Of a DNA stretch of 64,000 bases, positions 25,348 to 38,253 are shown piece by piece. Under the pieces are notes generated by a model, which ran no database searches, was not told the DNA's origin, and saw only the letters and a list, made by a program, of their open reading frames with translations. The DNA lies in the NCBI GenBank assembly GCA_963969595.1, contig OZ018408.1:21511823-21575822 (forward strand), in the 5' to 3' direction. How positions within the stretch are numbered: the first letter of the stretch is position 1; every line of letters starts with the position of its first letter. The position numbers were made by a program, and so were the translations under genes. The DNA comes from Neckera pumila. Taxonomy: Eukaryota > Streptophyta > Bryopsida > Hypnales > Neckeraceae.

Positions 25348-26775
25348 TTAACCCCTAAAGTCCTAAGGTCTTTTTTTCCTTCAAAAATCTTAAATTTGAG
25401 ATTTCTATTGAAATTTGTATTTTTCACACACCCTATTCAACTACTTCAGGAATTAAACATATCCAAAGTGTGAGTTTGTTGTGTCGGGAAATTTTTGCTT
25501 GTACAAAAATAGAGTTTGGAAGGATTGTATGATTTTCCAGAATTTTATTACATGAAATATAATTACTATGAAGTTTTTAGTTGAAGATTATGTTCGACCT
25601 ATATAGGTCACGTAGACCAATCATGATGTAGCACAATTGCACTAGAACTGCGCCATAATTTATCACTATTTATCTCTACTTGTACGGAAAGAGAACAGTC
25701 TATACTATAAAAATGGTGTATGTGTGATTAGAAATGGATAGGCTACCTTAGACTAGTATAAATGTGTGGAAGAAATTTCACAAACTTTGACCTTGTAGAT
25801 TGCAAGATATTTGGGTTTAAAGTGAAGTAACAATTTTTTCCCTTGTGTGACTAGATTATAAGGCTTTGAATCTTTTTAATTAAAACTTTTTGCACTGTAA
25901 ATTTTGATTTTATAATTTTTTATGTTGAAGAATTGAGACGAGAATTTTGGAAAAAAATTCAAAAAAACACTCAATTTTCATTCCTTAAAGATTGTTAAAT
26001 AGAAGTAGGTGGAAGATTGAAGGAAAAAATAAATTGTTAAGAGCTCCATGATGTAATTGAAACACATAATTCCATTGGTAAGATTGTTCTGACAAGCATA
26101 CTAAACCTTGTGGACTTTTTTTCTTTAAGTGAAAATTGAGTTAAAAAACAAATCTAATATGTTCTTTTTGAAAATGAATATACTAGACTTATAAAATTTA
26201 AAAAAAATTCAAAAAAATTGTTAAGTAGAAGTAGGTATGAAATAAAAGGAAAATCTAAAATATTAGTATCTTTTAGATGGAATTAAATTCACTAATTCCA
26301 ATGATGAGATTTTTGTAGCAAGGAAAATAAACCATGTTGAATTTTTTTTGGAAAATTTGCAAAAATTGCAATCCAAAATGAATCCTACAAGTTATTTTTT
26401 CAAAAAGATGTTCTAATTGTCCAAAAAACAAGATTGTCCGTAACTTTCTCATATAATATCCAAATGAAATGAATTAAAGCTTTCCAAATAGAAAAAATGT
26501 AATCTATAAGATATAAAATATAATCTATAAGAAAAAAAAAATGAAAAAATGAAATGAAAATTTTTTCAAATTTTTTTTGTTGCCCTTCTCCCTTGTTTTG
26601 AGCTTATTTGCGCATAATTTTAATTCCCGAGCATTGACTGAAAAAAGGATTATATTCCCATGAAGTTTATTAGTTTTTTTATCTTTTAAAAAAAATTCAG
26701 AAAATCACGACAAAAATTCAGCCCGTAGGTACTTGTCCAAAATCCCATTTGTCCCTCAAAGGAACAATGAGCCTT
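25348..26775 (-). mobile_element. TTAA-terminated non-coding element (TE-4), with nested repeat
   Basis: 1428 bp bounded by TTAACCCCTAAAGTCC at 25348 and, in reverse complement, TTAATCCCTAAAGGCTC ending at 26775. On the minus strand its first several hundred bases match the element at 31160-32085 closely, including GGGACAAATGGGATTT, TACCTACGGGCTGAATTTTT and ATAAGCTCAAAACA. The extra length is partly explained by a block (25445-25760) shared with 13350-13740. No coding capacity. Confidence 0.65.
25445..25760. repeat. Dispersed AT-rich repeat, copy B
   Basis: Direct-orientation counterpart of 13350-13740, sitting inside the TTAA element 25348-26775. Either it is nested in it, or the two copies mark another shared family. 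Confidence 0.5.
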
Positions 26776-29700
26776 TAGGGATTAAAGGTCTTTGTTGTAG
26801 TAAACACAGAACACAAAATCAATAAGTATGTGACAAAATGTATCAAATTAAATTTTTTAATTCATGACCTTATATGGATTTAAAATAAACCAAAAATATT
26901 TTATAAACTCTAAATTGAAATGATATAACGAAGAATTGTGTAAAAAATATTCTTATTATAGGTGATAAAGTGTGACAAGAGCTATGGTGTTAAATTAGTT
27001 GAGTCGACCCAAATTTTAAGAGATTTGTAGTATTACTAGCTTCATAAAATATAGAAACTTGTGTACAAGAAACCTATCTCATTTAAAAAAAATTAAATTC
27101 AAAAATATAACATAAGAAAGTATAGCACCTTTATGATTTAAAAACATCAAATTTTATAAATGAAAATGATTATGAATTTATGATTACAAATTTTTAAATA
27201 GAGAACTAATAAGCTACAAACTTTTAAATTCATCACCACAAATTTTTCAAAAAATTTAATAAAAAGTTACAAAAATATACATTTTGAGATTTTTAAATTC
27301 TAATCAATGCAAATTATTGGTTGTCATTGTTGGTAGTGGGAAAAATATTGGAAAAATTAGTGTTGCAACAATACTAACCTTTCTATCAATCCAAAGCATT
27401 AAAAAATTGATTATATGGCTTCTTAAACCTTTAAGCAATTATAATGACTTCTTTCCAATAGAGAAAATTTCAGGACTCTAGAAGGCTGCTTCCCTCCAAA
27501 GTACCTTGAAATTTGTTTTTTTGAATTGAAAAAATCATTTGTTTCCTATTTCCGCCCACCTGAAATTGCAGCTTGGTTTGTCACTCTACAGCAGCCCTCC
27601 AAAGGGTTGAAATTTTTTGTAATGCTCTTCATCCCTGGGTTGCCACCTTTTATTATGTATTTAAGGTGTTCCAATTAAAAATTCAAACTATAGTATAGTT
27701 ATTACAATGAAATTGATTGCAATTAATTCTTAGAAAAACTCACTATGTAACCATTTTATGGATATGCTACAAAACTATGGGATTGATAGAGAATTATTAA
27801 ATGAGATGTTTCAATTTTTTTTAAATTTAATCCAATTTTAATAGTCTGAACATTGTTGACAATGCTTTTGTTTGGTTTAGTTTTTTAAATCCATTTGAGA
27901 CTGAAAATTGGTGAAGTTGATCTTGTTAATTACATTAGTGGTAGATGGCTCAAAGAACAAGATTCAATGTATTTGTGACTTGTTTGCATTCATTCCATAT
28001 TCAAAATCTAAACACTCAATCTTTAAAGATTTAAAAGTTAAAATTGATCTTTCTTGAACTTGCAAAACATCACTCATGATATTACGTTTTACATGTCACA
28101 CAACATTTCCCAAATACAATGTTAAACCCTACTTACACTTAATACCACTAGGAATAGAATGGACCCTTGAGAAGCCCCCCAACTTTTGATAAGTGCTCAA
28201 GGCTATAATGTGACAGCTATATGACTTATGACAAGTGCAATTTTATGACACATTTATCTCTCTACTTTGTATGAGTTTCTCAAAGCTTGTCATAACCTTT
28301 ATTTTATTAAAGTATTCTATGTACCAATTGTTTTTATTAAAAACCCTTATAAAACTAGTGCACATCATGAATTCATGATGAGCATTGGTGAAGACCATTA
28401 TATAGAACATAGCAATCATTGTTACATTGAGGCCTATTCCCACTTGGAGTTTGCTAACTCCAAGTTTTAAGAGATAAAACTCTTACCAAAAGGTGTGATT
28501 TGTGCAGTTATGATTTATTGATTAGGTTCAATAATTTTGTAAATGCTCCTAGATATCTATTGTTCACATCTGCAAGATATCTTAAGACTAGCATCTTGGG
28601 CAATCCTTTGATCAAATGACAAACTTTACACGCCAAAACCTCCAAAACACAAATTTTACTCCAATTTGAAATTGCAATTTGAAATTGCAATTTGAATCCT
28701 TAATCCCAAGCCAGGCAGTTTCATTGAATGAGAAATGGAATTGGGATTTTGGATTTGGTAGTGAATCTTTACTAAAGAAAATTGGGAAGCAAATATTTTC
28801 CTTGAAACCATCAATTTATTTGTACCTCGAACTTTAAGAACTTGATCAAATTGATGTTCATCCATCTATCATTGTGGAGGAGGCTTAAGGTAGTTTGCTC
28901 TAAAAGCAACCACATTCTACATGCAAACCTATCTAAGAATGCGTGACACGTTTGAAATACCTTCCCTGAAGCGCTTTGATGTCCATATTTTGAACGATGA
29001 GTAGAAGGCTTCGAGGCACTGTTTTGTTCAACTAAGTTCTCATTCATCCAATGTAATATTTGAATCTAGAAAAGACACCTTCCTTAAGGACCAAATTTAT
29101 GGAATTCCGGTAAATTATGTTTCTGGATAAAGATATAAACAAAAATGTGCAAAAATTCAAAAAAGTATTAAGACGTTTAGGGGCTATTCTTGTCAATGGT
29201 GGGTTAGGTAGGCTTAAATGATCTCTTTAAGAGCACACTACCTTACACTAATCAGCAGATCGACACAGAAATGAGTGACACAGCATGTGCAGGAGCAAGT
29301 GAAACATTTCTTGGTCCAAGCCCGCAAGCGGAACAAGCAATCGGTTGTTAAGATAAACAAGCCTATAACAGGCAAAATGATTGGTTTGGTGTATTGATAT
29401 TGTTGAAAAATTTAAATTTTTTACTGCATGAAGACAAATGTGAGAAATGGGGGTGAGCAATTGAATATTTTTTTTTGACAAAGTATGAATTTGTTATGAA
29501 TTTTTGAAGTAGGATGCCCAATTAGTCCAAAAGAGTCTTTAGACTATCCAAAACCAACAAAAAGTGTATCCATAATGATTATGTTGCTTACCTAAAGTAC
29601 TCATAATATTTCTTAACATGGCCACAACATGAAGGCCTAAAACAATCATTTCCTAATACTCAAGAGTTGGAAGTTCCTATTGTAGTCACTAATCACTCCA

Positions 29701-31159
29701 TCACCATCATCCAAGACATTGGTTGTGGCCCAAATCAACCTAATGTAGCCCAAATCTCATTTATTGAAAAAAGTCTATCATTGGTTGATGGAAGACTTCA
29801 AGGAGTCATTCCTAGGTGCATGTAATGGGTCTTTTGCCTGTCATAGGTAGGTTTACTATACATATTGTATACCCAACCGGCACATTACTAAACACCGATA
29901 TTAGACACATCAAATCTTCACCTTTCTAAGATTCAATGTTACGAAATTTCTACTAAGACTCTGGCAACAATACCTAAAACTTAGAAATATGACCATTGTT
30001 ATATACTTGCTATGTTAGCGCCAAGTAGGGTCAGCATTTAATAAACAGCGCATGCATGAATCTAGCATACATCCTCTCCCTAATACCATACTTTAAGACC
30101 CCTTTGTCATGCTTGGTGTGAACAAACCTTTAGTACATTAATACAATGAATTATAAAACTAATTAGGTTGTCCAATTCAAATAAGAGTTCTTTGTATTTT
30201 TAAGTTAAGAAAAATAAGAGTGCATTGCCAAATTCAGAGTATTATACACATTCTCTAAGCCAATGGGTATGACCCACCTAACACTTCTCATCATTATAAG
30301 GGTGAATAGAAATAAGGGAAAAATTCCACCATTTTTTTGAGAAGTGCATTTTAATGAGTTTTAAGGGGCTCCTTAGAAACCTCTTTTTTAGGCTCTATTA
30401 TTTTTCTAATGCATTCTTGGTCATTTATTTGGGGTAAAATCAAAAGAGAGACTATATAATATAAATCCAACTCAACAATATGTACAAGCCATTGATAAAG
30501 CTCCACAAAAACTTTGGATGTAGAAAAAATAATATTTAGTTTATTATAACTAATTCCATATGTTCCATAAATAGAGCAATGAATTCAATGATCCAAATGA
30601 ATATTAAAATTCTCTACATAATGGAAAAAAAATGTCTATTCTAACCTTTTGGATCTAACATATTGTATAGTGGATTTAGATACATTCAAATCCGCCATAT
30701 GATTGAGTATACTTGAATTCAACTCATAGTATGTAAAAGGCAAGATGAAATGCACATGTAGATTAGAACTTGCAACTCTACCATAACATTTTTTGACACC
30801 AATCAAAGAGTCAAACCCCTAGTACCTTTGTTATGACTTTTTGTTTTCAAAATTATTTCAACAGTCATCGATGTATAAAGAGTTCATGTCTAGGTTGTAT
30901 CCAAATACAATTTGTGTAAAGTGTTGCTTCTAAAATCACATAATTAGAAGTATTCAAATATCATATACCCACAATCCTTATTCAACAAATATAACAAATA
31001 GAATGCATATCACATTGCTATTTTTGCCTCTTGTTTTAATAAATGGATTATTGCACCCGGTGTGCTACAACCTACAGCTTGTAGTTGACATACAATATGT
31101 CACTATCTTGTGACTCTGTGACAAGGTGGTAGCATTCATCCAATTCAAATTGTAGAATA
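26776..31159. other. Long gene-poor AT-rich region
   Basis: 4.4 kb without a recognisable gene. Small features: an 18-bp perfect palindrome CATCATGAATTCATGATG at 28363-28380, and a 14-bp direct repeat of TTTGAAATTGCAA units at about 28666-28695. The short open frames at 28243-29481 match nothing known to me. Confidence 0.5.
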
Positions 31160-32085
31160 TTAACCCCTAAAGGGCTATTGTTCGTTCAGGGGACAAATGG
31201 GATTTCGGGCAGGTACCTACGGGCTGAATTTTTGTCATGATTTTCTGAAACTTTTTTTGGAGATAGAAAAATTGATAAGCATTGTGGAAATATATATTTT
31301 TTCAATTGGTGCCCGGGAACAAAAGTTATGCCCAAATAAGCTCAAAACAGGGGAGAAGGGGCAGCAAAATTTTTTTGCAAAAACTTAAATTTAAATTTTT
31401 TTTTTTTTCTTATATATTATATTTGTGTCTATTTGGGAAGCTTTGATTCATTTCATTTGGATTTGTTATGAGAAAGTTATGGACAATCTTGTTTTTTGGG
31501 CAATTAGAGCATCTTCTAGAAAAAAATAATTTGTAGGATTCATTTTGGAATGCAATTTTTGCAATTTTTCAAATAAAAAAGTTCCACATGGTTTAGTTTT
31601 TGTTTTAGAACAATCTCAGCATTGGGATTAGTGCATTTTAATACCATCTAAAAGATATTAATATTTTAGATTTTCCTTCTATCTTGTACCTACTTCTACT
31701 TAACAATTTTTTTAAGAATCAAAATTAAGTTTTTTTGAATTTCTTTTTTTTCCCTAGACTCTCAACCCAATTCTTCCTTAGAAAGATTTAAAGCTCAAAA
31801 CTCTGTAGTGCAAAATATTTAAGTTAAAAATGTTCAAAGTCAAAAAATTTAGTCCCGCGATGTGCTGAAAAACTTGTTTTTTTCACTTCAAACGCAGATA
31901 TCTTGCAATTTGTGCGATCAAAAATTCTGAAATTTTTTCCATACATTTTCATACTAGTTAGGTATATTATTCTACGGTTAGATGTGCAAAAAAAATATTT
32001 TTCAAATTCTTTTACTCTTTGCTCTAGAAATGGCAGTTTTGAGAGTTTTTTGGCAAAAAAAAGGCTTTGGTCCTTTAAGGGTTAA
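31160..32085 (+). mobile_element. TTAA-terminated non-coding element (TE-5), best-preserved copy
   Basis: 926 bp bounded by TTAACCCCTAAAGGGC at 31160 and, in reverse complement, TTAACCCTTAAAGGACC ending at 32085. Homologous copies: 25348-26775 (inverted), 19290-20055 (direct, partial) and about 48207-49040 (inverted, diverged). No long open frame; the internal 63- and 60-codon frames are not conserved among copies. Confidence 0.7.
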
Positions 32086-32219
32086 GTTGTAGCTTAGAAT
32101 AGTGTAGTTAAACTCATGAGCTACAACATAGGGTTTTAATCATTCAACTAGTATAGCATTTGCGGTTGCCACAGTCAAAACAAAAGTAAAAGTATTTTAT
32201 TAATTTTTTGATTTAAAAA

Positions 32220-32540
32220 AGAATTCAAAATTCACTATCTTTCACACTGTTATTCCAAATGCCACAAAACAAAGCCCATCCACCCCTCCTCGCCAAGAGC
32301 TTTCCAATGGGACCAAGAACGTGACCAAAACCAAAGTAATAGTAATTTCCTAATTTTTTGATCCATAAATACTTTGAAACTCAATAACTTCTGCATCATA
32401 GGTCCAAACACCACGAAATGAAGCCCATGCACCTCTCCTCACCAAGGCCTTTTCGATGGTAGCAAGCACGCAATTGGGGGACGCACGATCTGGGAGATCT
32501 CAACGTAACAAAATAAAACAAAACAAAACAAAACAAACAA
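32220..32540 (+). repeat. Dispersed retroposon-like repeat with (CAAAA)n tail, copy 2
   Basis: Inverted counterpart of 3319-3700. It ends in AAAACAAAACAAAACAAAAC at 32513-32536. The body carries an internal duplication: the motif around CCATTGGAAAGCTCTTGGCGAGGAGGGG (reverse complement, near 32285-32310) occurs again in diverged form near 32430-32460. Confidence 0.6.
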
Positions 32541-33266
32541 CCAAATTTAAGGTATGGATTACAATGAGAATAGAAATAAAAAATGAACTATTGCAAAATT
32601 CCAAATGACAACTCTTTCTTGGAAAAGTCCTTTTGCCATAAATAGGCCATAAACAAAAAATATCTTTAGAGGTGTAAAGTCATAATATATACATCTTTAT
32701 AATTTAAAGCTATATAAACAAGAAATACTATAAGTGCTATAAATGTTATAGTGAGTACATCTTTAGAATTAGTGTAGAGCAACTGAAGAATAAATGCCTA
32801 ACCACATGATTTTACTCACTATAATTTATGAAAATTCAATGTTCACCGGTATTTATAGCAGCGTTTTTTGTACTTTTTTTAGAGTAGAGCTGGTATGGCC
32901 ACATACACATTTTTGGAAGCGAACAATTGGCTATATTCAGAAAAAAAGTAGCAAACAGTTATGGCGACTACCATTTTTTCATAGAATACTTCAGGCTACA
33001 TAGTAGTGCTTTTTTTTGCCAGTAGTTGGCGACAAAGTTGTTTTACTGGATACACATTTACAAATAATGTGGCGATAAGGACTTCTTTGTGAGAGAAAAG
33101 TGGCGACAAGTGCTTAAAAAACTAAGTGTGGAGTAGTGTCAAGCATTTACAAATTTACAAGTGTACTATAAAAAAATCTCTATAGCTTTGGATAAAGAAT
33201 GCTAAACTATTGGACTGAACCCCAGAGCCACAGTAACTTGCAGATCTCCAGAAGTGAAGCCTCAGA
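32541..33266. other. AT-rich spacer
   Basis: No gene recognised. The motif TGGCGAC/TGGCGATAAG occurs several times between 32950 and 33110 without clear periodicity. Confidence 0.4.
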
Positions 33267-33522
33267 ACCCGGTTCACCATTTTTCAACTATAAAGTCCCG
33301 GGTGGTTACAAGCAAGCAAAGAATCAAGCAAACAAAAAATAAACTTACCACCAGCAAGAAAAGAATGAAACCACTGCACAAATAATCAGCACATGCAAAT
33401 TAGCATAACCAAGCAAGCAGAAGATTGCAATCTACCTAATGAAGCAGTGAACCTATAATCTATAGCTCAACTCAGCCCTATATAAAAGGTTGTGGGAATG
33501 CGTCATTGGTGAACCGGGTTTA
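33267..33522. repeat. Inverted-repeat bounded segment downstream of the hAT transposase
   Basis: AACCCGGTTCACCA at about 33268 recurs as its reverse complement TTGGTGAACCGGGTT ending at about 33521, enclosing about 250 bp without coding capacity. This could be a small MITE, or one end region of the adjacent hAT element. No target-site duplication was found. Confidence 0.4.
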
Positions 33523-33621
33523 TCATCACAAGTCCAATAGACGTTGGACCTGGATGATGTTCATCACAGGCTTGTGAACCTGCACCATAAACCACGATTA
33601 GTCTTCCTCCATAAACCACAA

Positions 33622-36600
33622 TTAGTCTTCCTTTCTGTTCGACAAGCGCCACTCCTCGTAAGCAGCATCGTAGGGGAAATCAGTAAGCCCGTAGAATTGT
33701 TGAGCATGCATCCCCACCACAAGGGGTAGATGTGTGGACAAACGGTTGCGGAGCTTGTTCTTCATGAAACTCAACGTGCTGAAGGTCCTCTCATCTTCCA
33801 CATTGCCAAGAATAGTGACCACTGCAAGTTCGGCAATCTTCATGTACTCTGACAGCTTGTGTCGAAGCACACTATTGGCTTCAATGCAACGCCAGAGCCT
33901 TGTCATTGGATTCGTTGGAAGGTCTCCTTCCATAGCGGCGTGGCAATTGCCCTTCATCGCAATCTTGAATATGCAAGCTTGCTCATCCAACTTCTGCACT
34001 GACAATACAGGCAAAGCCTCCTTCCCTTCGGCCATCAAATTTTTAGGGTCGTCCTTCTCTACTACATGCACGCCCTCCGAGGTATACTCATGCAAAGCTT
34101 GTGCACCCTCCGATCGGATGTCCCTGCCATCTTCCGACGCCCTCTCCTTCTTCCCCTTCTTCGGCGGGACTGCAAACTTTTTGGTTCGCCCGTAGTGATC
34201 CTTGAGCACAGCTAAGTGTCGACTGAAGTCCTCCTCGGCATTCCCGCCCAACCAGTACTGGGGATAGACAAAGCCGAACGCATCCATCAGAGAGGACGAT
34301 GGAAAACGTGCCTCTAGTTCAGTTATCAGCTTCTCAGCCGCACCTGCCAAGCATCACAAAGGTTTCAGTTATTCACAGACCTAACTACTTGAGAAATAAA
34401 AGAAAACAGGGACATGAAAAGGTAAGTGCATTACCTGTGCACAACTTCTTCACGTCATCCACAATGCAGGAATAGACCTCCCTTGTCACCGGTGTAGCAC
34501 TATCATTGTCACCATGTCGATAAGTAGCTGCGATACTATATCCAGTAGGCGTGAAGTGCAACACCTCTGTACCATCACTATTGAGATCAAACGCACTCTG
34601 CACCCACGTCATAGGTATGGCATCGTGTCTCACATGAGTGAGACCCTTGAAGTCCCAGAATACATCCTGTGTGAATGCTGTGCTATCGTCAATGTAGAAA
34701 GCTGTCACTTCAGCGATACATATTTGTATGGCTGACACATAGTCACATACAAAAACGTCACGCCCTTGAGCAAACTGCATCAACGAATGCACACATCGTA
34801 ACAAGGGCAACAACCCGGACAGGCCAAGTAAGATCTGGATGTCTGTCAGGTGATTCAGGTTCTTGCAAGCTAGGGCCATCAACTTCTTATCGACTTTGGC
34901 TCTTTTCCCTTGCTCGTTTTCCAATGGACGTGCAGAATCCAGGGACATCTTCACAAGCAGCACTCTGTACTCCTGTATTACATGCACTGCAGGTGACAAC
35001 ATACTGATCCATTGTGTTTGAATATTTTTTAATATTTTCAAACCCTTGGATTGCATCAGTTCAGCAAGCTTCACAAATTCCAAGTGCCGCTTGGGTGAAT
35101 GGGCAAAGAAGGTGTACAAGGAAGACAACATGTCTTCAATTCTCCCCACAACTGAGAGAGCACTCAACGTCTGTACAGCCAAATTGGTCCTGTGAGCCTG
35201 TGGCAGAACATAGAAACATGGGTAGTTAGATGGTATAAAACAGGTCCAATTTGAAACTACAAACTATGAAACAAAACATTTCAGCAAATAACAAAGATAG
35301 GGGTTGCAAGTCTCTTACCATGCAATGAATCCCAACTAATCTGGGTGCAAAGTTATCCTGAAATTGTTTCACGACTCCCTTTTTCTTGCCTTGAAAAGTA
35401 CTGACGCCATCTGTGAAGCATACAACATTCATAAGTTAGTACATGCAGGAAATAGCATATAAGCATGTAACATGAAGGTCAATGACTAACCAACATGCAA
35501 CATGCAATAAACAGGACTTCAGCACAGTGAACTTACCAGCTCCAAAAGATGCAAATCGTGTAGGTAGTGATGCCTCTTCCACGCCCCCCAAAGTCTTGAT
35601 CGCATTCTTGATGACTGTGGCGAGGTTGTCACTATTTGTTCCATCGACAACACGCTCCAACGATAGCAACAGGGGCGTCCTTGTCCAGTTCTCGCAGATG
35701 TAGGTATGAATTGATATCCAACTCTGAGTATCCAAAGTCGTTACTTCATCGCAGGTGATGGAGAAGAACCTGGCCTTCGACATCACTTCCTTTGTCTTCA
35801 ACTGTACTTGACTGAAAAGGCACCTGCAAGCTCCCAGCCAGCGTTGTCCGACCAATGTCACCTAGGCAACTTTGGGACTTCAAGGAAGGTCAGCAAAGGT
35901 AGTAGCGCAGCATATTCCAGCATCGGCCGGCCCTCCTGGAGCAGGTGGAAGATGGTTGCAAATTGAAGTCTCTTTCTTGCTCGCTCTCCCTTGACCACTG
36001 TAAGCTGCTGTGCCACATTGACGTTGTTCTTTGCAGCGTAGATCCTTTCGTACCTGAGATGCTTGCAATTTTTGGCAATGTACCACTGCCCCTTCTTGAT
36101 GTTGTTGGGCATGTTACGAGTGGCCTTGCGTTTCCCTCCGTGTTTGCTAAGGGTGTCCCATTTCGGTCCAAGTATCTTCGGCTTCCCTGCGATCTACGAA
36201 CACACAACGCACTTGACATACTCGAACAATCCGTCAGAACCTCTGAAAAGCTCCGCCCATGGCAGCCTAGCAGCCCATGTTTCCTGGAACTTCCTGGTGG
36301 CATCGTAGTTTTTCTTTGGAACCTTCTCCTTCACATCAGCGACAAACTCATCTTCTGAGTAATCGTCGACCTCTTCAATGACCGGCAACTTACCTTTCTC
36401 CTTTCGAGCCCTCGCCGCTGCAACAGTCTCAACACTCTCCACAGTGGCGTTAGATCCATCCGAAGAAAGAACAATTACCTCCACAATAGAGTCCGACTGT
36501 GAGAGTGAACACGAAGGTGCCGCGGAAACATTTGCAGTCAACAACGCAACAGCAGGATTTGACCTTCGACGTTTTGTTTTCTCCGAAGTTGCCTTTCTCT

Positions 36601-36811
36601 TGCGAGAGTTGTCACAGATCGACATGCCTCCAATGTTTCTACTGCTTCCATTTCCGCCGTTTTCAGTGCAGGCCACATTGGACTCTGAGTTGCTGGAGGG
36701 AAGAGACCCAGATAAAAGGTCCGTTGGAGTGAGACCAGATGAAGAGGACGAAGAGCCAGTGCTTGGTATGCAAGCATAGTAACGGAACAGGGCGGACCCA
36801 ACAACAACCAT
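33622..36811 (-). pseudogene. hAT-superfamily transposase, interrupted
   Basis: Reverse-strand, intron-containing transposase. The N-terminal part is Ser-rich, with a basic RKRKATSEKTKRRR segment. It is followed by a BED-like zinc-finger region (LPWAELF...CVVC), then ITCDEVTTLDTQSWISIH and HWSDNAGWELAGAF typical of plant hAT proteins. The last exon contains the hAT dimerisation domain (LAVVTILGNVEDERTFSTL, MKNKLRNRLSTHL). Later exons: about 35410-35319, 35197-34435 and 34343-33622. Damage seen directly: an in-frame TAG at 36194-36196 just after CVVCS, an in-frame TGA at 35858-35860 just before HWSD, and a frame change near 35815-35835. No intron explains the stops. The copy is therefore inactive as it stands, although large parts remain open. 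Confidence 0.85.
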
Positions 36812-38253
36812 TGCAAAATTTAGACATTACAACGCAAAGATTTAAAGAAAACCGATCTCGTGAGACACACAATCTACAATCAAAAGTTGAAAATTCAAGT
36901 GAAGCTTCCCTATACTCAAGTCGCAAGTCGCAAGTCGCAACAGCAGTACAACACAGGAACGATGAAACCTAGCGGAAAGATTATCAACGTAGAAGAATTT
37001 GGCACGGTTAGAACTCCGAAGTCAGGACTCAGCACTCAAGATGCAGCACCTCGGAAAAGCCATAGCGCCAAGTAGATTAGAAACACAACAATTTCAACTC
37101 GGCAGATCAGAATTCACAAGCAAGTCCGAACTCCAGACTCCAAAACTTAGCAAATACCGCAGCATGAAAGAGATTAGCAAACAATGCATGCATGCAAAGT
37201 TTAACCCTATTCCCTTCTTCAAACGTGAATTAGCGCTCCAGGTCGGCGCCATGATCGCCTTTGTAGCCAAGTACTAGTTCAACAATAGAAGAAGAGATCC
37301 ACTCTTGTTCATGATCAACAAGAACACTCAAGAAACCACAAATTTGTACACAACACAGTACTAACACATCGTTGGCTGCAGGCGACAAACTTCATTTTGG
37401 TGGGGACAGTACTGGCGATGAGCTGCTGGCGCAATGGCGTTGGCTGCCGCAAGCCTCCCTTCTGGCGGACTCCAGGACTTCAACTCTGCCCTCCAGATTT
37501 CGCCATGTGGCGACAATCCCAGGACGGAAGGGACATAGAGGTGAATTATGAGGGCGACATTCTCCTTTGAACCATCTAAGCCTGGCAACCGTCCGATGAA
37601 CTTTGGGAAATCCCTGGCGATGGTAAATTCCAAATTTACCCTGCTCTGGTTCATTCTTGGTACCTTTGCCAAAATATTTCGCCTTCAGGCTTTTTTTCGC
37701 CACTTAAAAAATCACTGATTTATAGGGCATTAAAAATACAAATCTCACAACATTGGACAAATCTTTAGAGACCAAAAAAATTCCATTCTAAAATAGAACA
37801 CACTTAAAGCATATGAAAACTACAAGATTTGATTTCCTACCTACCTACCAAAGCTCAATTCCAGCACACTGATTTGTCCATCACCTTAGCAACACCCAGA
37901 AAAAACTAGCGGTACCCCAAAATTTTATTTTTTGGAAATTGGTGCAATGCAGTAATACTATTTCAAAATAGCGTGGCTTCCCTAAGTTAGTGTCGCACCC
38001 TCGCACCCATTGATACGCAAACCAGCGTACCATGAGTGAACTGAATCGAGCTAAACTGAATCGAACTAGGGAACAAAACTATCATCAAGTCTAGTATCCG
38101 AAGTCCAAAGATAATCAGTCAGATTAACACTGGCTCAGGAATTTCTACGTCCAAGTCTAGCTACCATTCTATTCCACAATTGAACATGACAATCATAGAA
38201 ATCATGAAAGGCCAAATGAATGAAATTATACAAATATATTACCGAAGCTAGTT
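36812..38253. other. Spacer between hAT transposase and MFS gene
   Basis: Moderately AT-rich, with a GC-richer segment at 37380-37700 that has open frames on the minus strand but no recognised family. The repeated AAGTCGCAAGTCGCAAGTCG motif lies at 36918-36940. hAT terminal inverted repeats could not be identified. Confidence 0.4.

Noticed and set aside
28363..28380. 18-bp palindrome as an operator or replication site
   Set aside because: A single short palindrome in AT-rich spacer with no gene nearby; chance is a sufficient explanation.
34675..36779. Plus-strand open frames of 73-137 residues
   Set aside because: Antisense shadows of the hAT transposase exons.
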